Positions 57,601 through 64,000 of a DNA stretch of 64,000 bases are shown here, piece by piece; position 1 is the stretch's first letter, and each line of letters starts with the position of its first letter. Position numbers and translations under genes: made by a program. The notes below the pieces were generated by a model. The model was not told the origin of the DNA. It searched no databases and worked only from the letters and a program-made list of their open reading frames with translations. Location of the stretch: contig JAGTRU010000004.1 of NCBI GenBank assembly GCA_018261905.1, forward strand, positions 62,001 through 126,000. Reading direction: 5' to 3'. Source of the stretch: Pseudomonadota bacterium. Its GTDB lineage: Bacteria > Pseudomonadota > Gammaproteobacteria > Burkholderiales > Rhodocyclaceae.

Positions 57601-59683
57601 AGAACGCCAGAAGCTGGCCGCCAGCGTCTTCGATAATGCCCACGAAGGCATCATGATCACCGACCCGGCCGGCCACATCATCGAAGTCAATGCCACGTTC
57701 AGCGAACTGACCGGCTACAGCAGGGAAGAAGCCATCGGCCAGACCGCCGACCTACTGAAGTCCGGCCATCATGACGACGACTTTTACACGAAGATGTGGC
57801 AGACCATCCGCGACGTCGGCTACTGGCGGGGCGAAGTCTGGAACCGCAAGAAAGGCGGCGAAGTCTTCGTCGAGCTGCTGACCATCTCGACGGTGCGCAA
57901 CCGGGCCGGCCAGATTTCCCACTTTGTCGGGATCTTCTCCGATATCACGGTGCTCAAGCAGCACCAGGAACGCCTCGAACATCTGGCCCATTTCGACGCC
58001 CTGACCCAGCTCCCCAACCGCATGCTGCTCGGCGACCGCATGCAACTGGCCATGGCCCAGACCGAGCGCAATGGCAAGGCCCTGGCCGTCTGCTATCTCG
58101 ACCTCGACGGCTTCAAACCGGTCAATGACCAATACGGCCACGCCACCGGCGACAAGCTACTGGTCGAGGTCGCCCAGCGCCTGCGGAACTGCGTGCGGGC
58201 CGGCGACACGGTTTCCCGGCTGGGTGGCGACGAATTCGTGCTGCTTTTTTCCGAACTCGACAACGTGCGGGAATGCGACCATGCCATCAACCGTATCATC
58301 GCGGCACTGACCACACCGTTTCGCATCGGCGGCCATGAAATCTCCATTTCGGCCAGCATCGGTGTCACCCTCTACCCGCAGGACGGCTCCGACAGCGACA
58401 CCCTGCTGCGCCATGCCGACCAGGCGATGTATGCCGCCAAACAAGCCGGCCGCAATCGCTTTCACCTGTTCGACCCGGAAAACGACCGCCGGGCCCGGGT
58501 CCGCCACGAGGAAGTGCGCCGCATCCGCGAAGCCCTGGCCGAGGGCGAGTTCGTGCTCTATTACCAACCCAAGGTGGACATGCGCCAGGGCAGCGTGGTC
58601 GGCGCCGAAGCGTTGATCCGCTGGCAGCATCCGGAGCGCGGCCTGCTCTTGCCCAACGACTTCCTGCCGGCCATCGAAGGCAGCGAACTTTCCATCGCCC
58701 TGGGCGACTGGGTCATCCAGGAAGCCTTGCGCCAGTTGAGCATCTGGCAGGAGCAGGGGCTCGACCTGGCGGTCAGCGTCAATATCGCCGGCGAACACTT
58801 GCAGGGCCATGGCTTCGCCCGGCGCCTCGGGGAGTTGCTGGCCGCCCACCCGAACGTCGCGCCGCACAACCTGGAACTGGAAGTGCTGGAGACGGCGGCC
58901 CTCGAAGACATCGGCCGGGTCGCCGAACTGTTCGCCGAATGCCGGCGGTTCGGCGTCAGCTTCTCGCTCGACGACTTCGGTACCGGTTATTCCTCGCTCA
59001 CCTATTTCCGCCGCCTGCCGGCCGATGTCCTGAAAATCGACCAGTCCTTCGTCTGCGACATGCTCGACGACCCGGACGACCTGGCCATCGTCGAAGGCGT
59101 CATCGGCCTGACCCAGGCCTTCCAGCGCAAGGTGATCGCCGAAGGCGTCGAAACGGTCGAGCACGGCCTGGTTTTGCTGCTCCTCGGCTGCGACATGGCG
59201 CAGGGCTTCGGTATCGCCCGGCCAATGCCGGCGGCCAAGCTGCCGGCCTGGGTGGCGCTGTTCCGACCGGACAAGCTGTGGGATCAGGCCACCGTCTTCC
59301 GCTGGTCGCGCGAAGACCTGCCGCTGCTGATCGCCGGAGTCGACCACCAGCGCTGGAAAAAAAGCCTGTACGCCTACCTCGCCGACAGCACGGCAAGCTT
59401 GCCGGCCCCGCCCAACGAGCCCGGGCAATGCCGCTTTGGCCGCTGGTACCATAGTCCGGCGGCGCAAAAATATGCCGTTTTCTCCGACTTCGCCGAACTC
59501 GCGCCGCTCCACCGCCGCTTCCATCGGCTTGGCGAAGAGCTGATGGCACAGCGCACGACCGCCAGCGAAGCGAGCCGTCAGTCGCAACTCGGCGAGTTGG
59601 AAGAGCTGAGCGGCGCCTTGTCCCGACACCTGGAAAAAATCCAGGCTGCGCTACTGCTTTCCTATCAAGTCAGGAAACCTTAA
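54677..59683 (+). CDS. CBS/PAS/GAF/GGDEF/EAL/CZB signalling protein
   Basis: 1668 residues starting at a GTG with a GGAGAGAG ribosome site. Order: four CBS motifs (residues 1-255; EKLSSIIVVDDQRILGIATE and three more), PAS (about 275-400), GAF (about 405-560), PAS (about 570-690), GAF (about 700-860), PAS (about 870-985), PAS (about 990-1110). These precede a GGDEF domain with RLGGDEFVLLFSE (about 1182), an EAL domain with GAEALIRWQHPERG (about 1310) and DDFGTGYSS, and a C-terminal CZB zinc-binding domain (DHQRWKKS, CRFGRWY, LHRRFHRLG; about 1548-1668). Both catalytic motifs look intact, so it could make or degrade c-di-GMP. No membrane segment. It is divergent from hupS. Confidence 0.92.
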   Translation: MPRIVELISSQSGQIRPHATLGEAAAIMVKEKLSSIIVVDDQRILGIATEGDILHAMRQHRGLQQPLGAVMSTTVHSLPGHTEFREAYRAAARLGIRHIVVTDEAGQPLGVVSESDFRHHLGPDFFRHLNNVDTLMERMFPRLPPEATLEAALSAMEAARASCAVVVEGNLPIGILTERDVVRLFLEAGNNPPLTSVMTRPAITVNEDSSLADAAQLMDQRRIRHLVVVNGAGHAVGLLSEHTLMRPLELDLLDDALADRLALTRSRDQAEEKSNRDERYQRALLDNFPFLVWLKDTESRFLAVNRALAENCGAASSSELIGKSDFDLFPPELAERYRATDLRVMNSRQKHVVVEPIVRDQQFTWFETCKTPVIDDNGKLLGTVGFAQDISERRRAEEAILLRNAALAGMLRNEPLVGVLELIALAVEAEMPEWTCSTLLLTDDREHLYHFAAPRLPECFRESEPGLPIRADSGCSGSAAFLQRRVITEDIANHPNWLVKRDSAAQAGFAAAYAEPIFNPQHQVIGTFTAYHHTSRGPSDEQQALLTHAGQLAALILAHHQGAENLQKSLETFRGIFDSISEALFIQAADGTFLDANSGAEQMFGEPRSALIGQRHTAVGAPGLNDPQQIEQHIAAAIDGQPQYFEYWAQSSNGRIFPVDVRLHPCRYFGQQVLIASVVDISQRQRAALRLEIEHDLAQALATGLPRQDVLNTILQAALRFPDLDAGGIYYRQADGAYHLVAQQGLSSQFVAENSQLEAASRQAAVIQQGDLVCTCRELTQHCNDPELINTPRLQTEGLRCLTVLPVMVGGQPIACLYLAGRQAGQISPDTLQALETLTGNFAQTLLRLNAQEEAERLQQNLGGLFNTLTDFLFVINGAGRILHYNRALAENLGYGPNALLGQPVSILHPVSSSEQVGQLLAKIVAGQCTHSPLPLVHADGHLISAESRIVAGYWDGQPAFFGIAQDISERLIAEERQKLAASVFDNAHEGIMITDPAGHIIEVNATFSELTGYSREEAIGQTADLLKSGHHDDDFYTKMWQTIRDVGYWRGEVWNRKKGGEVFVELLTISTVRNRAGQISHFVGIFSDITVLKQHQERLEHLAHFDALTQLPNRMLLGDRMQLAMAQTERNGKALAVCYLDLDGFKPVNDQYGHATGDKLLVEVAQRLRNCVRAGDTVSRLGGDEFVLLFSELDNVRECDHAINRIIAALTTPFRIGGHEISISASIGVTLYPQDGSDSDTLLRHADQAMYAAKQAGRNRFHLFDPENDRRARVRHEEVRRIREALAEGEFVLYYQPKVDMRQGSVVGAEALIRWQHPERGLLLPNDFLPAIEGSELSIALGDWVIQEALRQLSIWQEQGLDLAVSVNIAGEHLQGHGFARRLGELLAAHPNVAPHNLELEVLETAALEDIGRVAELFAECRRFGVSFSLDDFGTGYSSLTYFRRLPADVLKIDQSFVCDMLDDPDDLAIVEGVIGLTQAFQRKVIAEGVETVEHGLVLLLLGCDMAQGFGIARPMPAAKLPAWVALFRPDKLWDQATVFRWSREDLPLLIAGVDHQRWKKSLYAYLADSTASLPAPPNEPGQCRFGRWYHSPAAQKYAVFSDFAELAPLHRRFHRLGEELMAQRTTASEASRQSQLGELEELSGALSRHLEKIQAALLLSYQVRKP

Positions 59684-59744
59684 GCAAAATTGGGCAGACT
59701 GGCGACCCGCGATCGATCGCCCCTCGCCATTCCCGCCGCGCGAC

Positions 59745-59773
59745 GGGGCAAGAAGCGCCGTTTTTCTTGCCCC
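59745..59773 (+). terminator. Terminator after the GGDEF/EAL gene
   Basis: A perfect 10-bp stem (GGGGCAAGAA / TTCTTGCCCC) with a nine-base loop, followed by TTCTGTTTGC, lies 62 bases after the stop. It separates this gene from ccmA, 80 bases on. Confidence 0.7.
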
Positions 59774-59852
59774 TTCTGTTTGCTTCCCGCCAATCTGCCG
59801 GTACACTTGCAGGCTGATTATTTGTCCCTGATTTCTTTCGGTTTTTCTCCTG

Positions 59853-60467
59853 ATGCTTGAAGCTGACAATCTGGAATGCGTGCGCGGTGAGCGCCGCTTG
59901 TTCGCCGGCCTCGGCTTTCAGCTGGAAGCGGGGGAGCTACTCTATTTGCAGGGCAAGAACGGCGCCGGCAAGACCAGCCTGCTGCGCATGCTGATCGGCC
60001 TGCTGCCGCCGGAAGCCGGCGAAATCCGCTGGCGGGGCAAAGCGATCCGGCAGCAATCCGACGAGTTTCGGGCCGATCTTTGTTATCTCGGCCACCTGAA
60101 TGCCATCAAGGAAGAATTGACGCCGCTCGAAAATCTGCTGGCCGCCGCCCGCCTGGCCGACGAAACGCTGAGCGAAGACGATGCCATCGACGCTCTCGAG
60201 CAGGTCGGCCTGGCCGGTCGCGAGGACCTGGCCTGCAAATACCTCTCGCAAGGCCAGAAACGGCGCGTCGCGCTGGCCCGTCTGGTCAAGGAAAAACGCC
60301 CCCTATGGATTCTCGATGAACCCTTCGTGGCCCTTGATGTGGCGGCCGTCGACTGGCTGGCCGGGATCATTTCCGGCCACCTCCAACGCGGCGGCCTGGC
60401 CGTCATGACAACGCACCAGTTGGTCGATATCGCGGCCGGCCGGGTCCGCGAATTGCGGCTCAGTTGA
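59853..60467 (+). CDS. ccmA: CcmA, ABC ATPase of cytochrome c maturation
   Basis: 204 residues. Walker A is GKNGAGKTSLLRM, the ABC signature YLSQGQKRRVALARL and Walker B LWILDEPFVALD. It energises release of holo-CcmE through the CcmBC complex. The ATG at 59853 has no strong ribosome site. It heads the ccmABCDEF operon, with ccmB 13 bases downstream. Confidence 0.95.
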   Translation: MLEADNLECVRGERRLFAGLGFQLEAGELLYLQGKNGAGKTSLLRMLIGLLPPEAGEIRWRGKAIRQQSDEFRADLCYLGHLNAIKEELTPLENLLAAARLADETLSEDDAIDALEQVGLAGREDLACKYLSQGQKRRVALARLVKEKRPLWILDEPFVALDVAAVDWLAGIISGHLQRGGLAVMTTHQLVDIAAGRVRELRLS

Positions 60468-60480
60468 GGGAAAGCGGCGG

Positions 60481-61149
60481 ATGCTGAAAATCGTCATGGC
60501 GGTGATTACCCGCGATCTCAAACTGGCCATGCGGCGCCAGGCCGATATCGTCTCGGCGCTCTTCTTCTTCATCATCGTGGTCAGCCTCTTTCCGCTCGGT
60601 GTCGGGCCGGAGCCCGACCTGTTGCGCAAATTGGCGCCCGGCGTGCTGTGGGTGGCCGCCCTGCTCGCCACCATGCTGTCGCTGCCCCGCCTGTTCGCCG
60701 ACGACCATCGCGACGGCACGCTCGAACAACTGGCCCTGGCGCCCTACCCGCTGGGCCTGGTGGTGACCGGTAAAGTGATCGCTCACTGGCTGGTTTCCGG
60801 CCTGCCGCTGGCGCTGATCGCACCGGTCCTCGGCATCCAGTTCGATCTTTCGGCCGATGCCCTGCTCGTCCTGACCCTCGCCATCCTGCTCGGCACCCCG
60901 GCCCTCTCCGGCATCGGCGCCATCGGCGCCGCCCTGACCCTGGGCCTGCGCGGCGGCGGCGTCCTCCTTTCGCTACTCGTTCTGCCGCTCTACATTCCGG
61001 TGCTAATATTCGGCGCTGGCGCAGTGGATGCGACGGTGACCGGTCTCGGGGGGGAAGGTCATCTATCCCTGCTTGCCGCCCTGACCTTTGCCTCAATTGG
61101 CTTTGCCCCCTGGGCATCGGCCGCCGCCTTGAAGATTGCCCTCGAATGA
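60481..61149 (+). CDS. ccmB: CcmB, membrane subunit of haem-handling ABC complex
   Basis: 222 residues with six hydrophobic segments. LFADDHRDGTLEQLALAPYPLG and LGTPALSGIGAIGAALTLGL are family-typical. It partners CcmA and CcmC in delivering haem to CcmE. Its last codons overlap ccmC by four bases. Confidence 0.94.
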   Translation: MLKIVMAVITRDLKLAMRRQADIVSALFFFIIVVSLFPLGVGPEPDLLRKLAPGVLWVAALLATMLSLPRLFADDHRDGTLEQLALAPYPLGLVVTGKVIAHWLVSGLPLALIAPVLGIQFDLSADALLVLTLAILLGTPALSGIGAIGAALTLGLRGGGVLLSLLVLPLYIPVLIFGAGAVDATVTGLGGEGHLSLLAALTFASIGFAPWASAAALKIALE

Positions 61150-61892
61150 AAGATCGCTTCAATCTCTATCGTCTGGCCTCGCCAGCGACCTTCTATCCCT
61201 TCGCCGGGACGATGATTCCCTACTTTGCCGCGGTCTCGGCGGTCTTCGGCATGGCCGGCCTCTATCTCGGGATGCTGGTTGCGCCCACCGACTTCCAGCA
61301 GGGGGAAGGCTACCGGATCATCTTCATCCACGTCCCGGCCTCCTGGATGTCGATGTTCATCTACCTGGTGATGGCCTTCTGGGCCGCCATCGGCCTCGCC
61401 TTCAACACCCGCCTGTCGGGCATGATGGCGCAGGCCCTGGCCCCGACCGGCGCCCTGATGGCTTTCCTGTCGCTGTGGACCGGCGCCCTGTGGGGCAAGC
61501 CGATGTGGGGCGCCTGGTGGGTATGGGATGCCCGACTGACCTCGGAACTCATCCTGCTCTTCCTCTATATCGGCTACATGGCGCTGACCGCCGCCATCGA
61601 CGATGCGCGCCGCGCCGACAAGGCCGGCGGATTATTGCTGCTGGTCGGCGTCATCAACGTGCCGATCATCTATTTTTCGGTCAAATGGTGGAACACGCTG
61701 CACCAGGGCTCAAGCATCAACATGGCCAAATCGTCGATGGCGACCACCATGTTGTGGGGGATGTTGCTGATGGCCATGTGCTTCTGGATGTATTCGATTG
61801 CCGTCGCCCTGATGCGGGTGCGCACCATCATGCTGGAGCGCGAACGGCATACCGACTGGGTCAAGGCCCGCCTGGCGGGAGACGAAAAATGA
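61146..61892 (+). CDS. ccmC: CcmC, haem-loading membrane protein
   Basis: 248 residues with six membrane helices and the tryptophan-rich haem-binding loop (GKPMWGAWWVWDARLTSELI). Conserved His residues are in IIFIHVPASWMSMF and FSVKWWNTLHQGSSI. It loads haem onto CcmE. Both neighbours overlap by four bases. Confidence 0.95.
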   Translation: MKDRFNLYRLASPATFYPFAGTMIPYFAAVSAVFGMAGLYLGMLVAPTDFQQGEGYRIIFIHVPASWMSMFIYLVMAFWAAIGLAFNTRLSGMMAQALAPTGALMAFLSLWTGALWGKPMWGAWWVWDARLTSELILLFLYIGYMALTAAIDDARRADKAGGLLLLVGVINVPIIYFSVKWWNTLHQGSSINMAKSSMATTMLWGMLLMAMCFWMYSIAVALMRVRTIMLERERHTDWVKARLAGDEK

Positions 61893-62077
61893 TCTACTGG
61901 CACAGTTTTGCCGACTTCATCGCCATGGGCGGTTACGCCGGCTACGTCTGGGGCTCCTTCGGCGTCACCGCCCTGATCATGCTGATTGAACCTATTTTGG
62001 TCAGCCGCAATCGAAAGTCCACCATAGCTCGTCTAAGGCGTCAGTTGCGCGCCGAAACCAGGAACACCGCTGAATGA
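61889..62077 (+). CDS. ccmD: CcmD, small membrane protein
   Basis: 62 residues: an N-terminal [20 protein letters not shown] membrane helix and a basic cytoplasmic tail ([19 protein letters not shown]). It releases holo-CcmE from CcmABC. It overlaps ccmC and ccmE by four bases (ATGA); a longer frame through ccmC is not real. Confidence 0.92.
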   Translation: MIYWHSFADFIAMGGYAGYVWGSFGVTALIMLIEPILVSRNRKSTIARLRRQLRAETRNTAE

Positions 62078-62547
62078 AATCCCGCCACAAGAAACTCGCG
62101 CTGATCGGCGGCGCGCTCGCCGTCCTCGGCATCATCGCTTCCCTCGTCCTCAACGCCCTGAACAGCAATATCGCGCTTTACATCACGCCGACCGAAGTCG
62201 CCGGGGGCAAGGCGCCGCAAGGCAAGGCCTTCCGCATCGGCGGCCTGGTCAAGGAAGGCAGCCTGCAGCGCCAGGCCGACGGCGTCACCATGGCTTTTGT
62301 CATCACCGACACCGCCAAGGACATCAAGGTCAATTACAAGGGCATTTTGCCCGACCTTTTCAAGGAGGGGAAAGGCGTCGTGGCACAAGGCAAGATGACG
62401 GCGAACGATACTTTTGCCGCGCAGGAAGTGCTGGCCAAGCACGACGAGAATTACATGCCACCGGAAGCCGCCAAGGCCGTCAGCGACGCCCAGGCGGCCA
62501 GCCAGAAATCCGCTGCGGCGGCCGACAAGCCGAAAGCGAGCTACTGA
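62074..62547 (+). CDS. ccmE: CcmE, periplasmic haem chaperone
   Basis: 157 residues with one N-terminal anchor ([20 protein letters not shown]) and the haem-binding motif [12 protein letters not shown], whose His forms the covalent haem bond. The C-terminal tail is Ala/Lys-rich. It passes haem to CcmF. Confidence 0.96.
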   Translation: MKSRHKKLALIGGALAVLGIIASLVLNALNSNIALYITPTEVAGGKAPQGKAFRIGGLVKEGSLQRQADGVTMAFVITDTAKDIKVNYKGILPDLFKEGKGVVAQGKMTANDTFAAQEVLAKHDENYMPPEAAKAVSDAQAASQKSAAAADKPKASY

Positions 62548-62549
62548 TC

Positions 62550-64000
62550 ATGATTCCCGAACTCGGCCATTTCGCTCTCATCCTTGCCGTGCTGGTCGCC
62601 CTCATCCTCGGCACCCTGCCCTTGATTGGCGCCCACCAGAACCGTCTCACCTGGATCGCCGTGGCTCGCCCGGCGGCCGTCGCTTTTGCGCTGCTCGTCA
62701 CCTTTTCCTTCGGCTGTCTGACGCAGGCTTTTGTCGCCAACGATTTCTCGGTGGTCTACGTCGCCCAGCACTCGAACTCGCTGCTGCCCATCCAGTATCG
62801 CGTCGCCGGCGTCTGGGGCGGCCATGAGGGCTCCTTGCTGCTGTGGATGCTGATGCTGTCCTGGTGGACCGTTTCCGTTGCCATGCTCTCCCGGCAACTA
62901 CCGGAAGCCATGGTGGCCCGCGTCCTCGGCACCCTCGGCCTGGTCGCCTTCGGCTTCCTGCTCTTCATCCTGATTACTTCCAACCCCTTCGAACGCCTGC
63001 TGCCGGGCGCCGCCGAAGGACGCGACCTCAATCCGCTGTTGCAGGATCCCGGTCTGGTCATTCATCCGCCGATGCTCTACATGGGCTACGTCGGGTTCTC
63101 GGTGGCTTACGCCTTTGCCGTCGCCGCCCTCCTTTCCGGTCAGCTCGACGCCGCCTGGGCGCGCTGGTCGCGGCCGTGGACCATGGCCGCCTGGTGCTTC
63201 CTGACCCTCGGTATCGCCCTCGGTTCGTGGTGGGCCTATTACGAACTGGGCTGGGGCGGCTGGTGGTTCTGGGATCCGGTCGAAAACGCCTCCTTCATGC
63301 CCTGGCTGGTCGGCACGGCGCTGATCCACAGCCTGGCGGTCACCGAAAAACGCGGCAGCTTCAAGAACTGGACGGTACTGCTGGCGATCGCCGCCTTTTC
63401 GCTGTCGCTGCTCGGTACCTTCCTGGTTCGTTCCGGCGTTCTGACCTCGGTCCATGCTTTCGCCACCGACCCGAAACGCGGCATTTTCATCCTCGCCTTC
63501 CTGGTCGCCGTCATCGGCTCCTCGCTTACCCTGTTCGCCTGGCGGGCCCCCAAGGTCGGACTGGGCGGCCGCTTCGGCTTGCTCTCCCGGGAATCGCTGC
63601 TGCTCACCAACAACGTCATGCTGGTCGTTGCCGCGGCCACCGTCCTGCTCGGCACGCTCTACCCGCTGCTCGTCGATGCCTTGGGCGTCGGCAAGATTTC
63701 GGTCGGCCCGCCCTACTTCAACGCGGTGTTCGTGCCGGTAATGACGCCGGTGCTCTTCCTGATGGGCGTCGCGCCTTTCGCCCACTGGAAGGAAGCCTCG
63801 ATTCCGGAAATTTTCCGCACCGTCCGCTGGGCCTTGATTCCGGCCGTCATCGTCGCCGTCGCGCTGCCGCTGATTTACGGCGCCTGGAGCCCGCTGGCCG
63901 CACTCGGCCTGTTGCTCGCGGTCTGGATCGTCGTCACCGGCGGCATCAATTTCGTCGAGCGCGTTCAACATACGCGGGCCGGCCAATCATTCCTGAGCGC
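62550..64000 (+). CDS. ccmF: CcmF, cytochrome c haem lyase subunit (3' end beyond window)
   Basis: Open from the ATG at 62550, two bases after ccmE, to the right edge. It begins MIPELGHFALILAVLVALIL and has many membrane helices, HPPMLYMGYVGFSVAYAFAV, and the WWD-type haem motif GWGGWWFWDPVENASFMPW. HSLAVTEKRGSFKNWT and LGTFLVRSGVLTSVHAFA are also typical. It attaches haem to apocytochromes with CcmH/G, which should lie to the right. Confidence 0.96.
   Translation, partial: MIPELGHFALILAVLVALILGTLPLIGAHQNRLTWIAVARPAAVAFALLVTFSFGCLTQAFVANDFSVVYVAQHSNSLLPIQYRVAGVWGGHEGSLLLWMLMLSWWTVSVAMLSRQLPEAMVARVLGTLGLVAFGFLLFILITSNPFERLLPGAAEGRDLNPLLQDPGLVIHPPMLYMGYVGFSVAYAFAVAALLSGQLDAAWARWSRPWTMAAWCFLTLGIALGSWWAYYELGWGGWWFWDPVENASFMPWLVGTALIHSLAVTEKRGSFKNWTVLLAIAAFSLSLLGTFLVRSGVLTSVHAFATDPKRGIFILAFLVAVIGSSLTLFAWRAPKVGLGGRFGLLSRESLLLTNNVMLVVAAATVLLGTLYPLLVDALGVGKISVGPPYFNAVFVPVMTPVLFLMGVAPFAHWKEASIPEIFRTVRWALIPAVIVAVALPLIYGAWSPLAALGLLLAVWIVVTGGINFVERVQHTRAGQSFLS

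Overview
This window looks like a chromosomal segment of a GC-rich betaproteobacterium, most likely from the Rhodocyclaceae (Dechloromonas/Azonexus-like). The assignment rests on gene content and overall protein character: a Hup/Hox-type uptake [NiFe]-hydrogenase cluster with a regulatory hydrogenase, NikR with a NiCoT permease, a yfa/mag alpha-2-macroglobulin cluster and a system I cytochrome c maturation operon. No rRNA, tRNA or CRISPR array was seen.

Layout. (1) 1-10,430, all minus strand: a nickel-homeostasis block. nikR and the hydrogenase sensor kinase hupT overlap. They are followed by a NiCoT permease (hoxN-like), then a tightly overlapped operon: TonB receptor, ExbB, DUF2149, a secreted CobN-like chelatase and a second TonB receptor that runs off the left edge. 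The permease and the first receptor each carry a NikR-like operator GTATGA-N15-TCATAC (the second half is TCTTAC for the receptor). This ties an outer-membrane/periplasmic chelatase system to nickel. (2) 10,600-14,100: a Lon-like AAA+ ATPase, a degenerate J-domain protein with a small membrane protein, and a GAF-GGDEF diguanylate cyclase. (3) 14,311-25,891, minus strand: yfaA-yfaT-yfaS-yfaQ-yfaP-yfaP2-DUF3142, a periplasmic alpha-2-macroglobulin locus. (4) 25,892-26,476: non-coding except for decayed tyrosine-integrase C-termini.

(5) 26,477-54,404: one long hydrogenase gene series on the minus strand. Read in the direction of transcription it is hupSLC, hupDFGHIJK, hypAB, then hypFCDE, hypX, hupR, hupU, hupV. 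It starts from a clear sigma-54 promoter upstream of hupS. The structural small subunit has the six-cysteine proximal-cluster signature of O2-tolerant enzymes, and HypX (aerobic CO-ligand synthesis) is present. HupUV, HupT and HupR form the H2-sensing circuit that should drive the sigma-54 promoter. Two insertions break the series. A plus-strand island (37,941-45,155) holds an exonuclease-RecQ-UvrD fusion helicase plus a type II restriction-modification pair, between hypB and hypF. A mirror-symmetric repeat of about 600 bp lies between hypD and hypE.

(6) 54,677-59,683, plus strand: a 1668-residue CBS/PAS/GAF/GGDEF/EAL/CZB signalling protein divergent from hupS. (7) 59,853-64,000, plus strand: ccmABCDEF, cut by the right edge.

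The most promising candidate for an under-described system is the NikR-controlled TonB-ExbB-DUF2149-CobN-like operon, which may capture and strip nickel (or another metal) from a chelate in the periplasm. Second is the helicase/nuclease and restriction-modification island.
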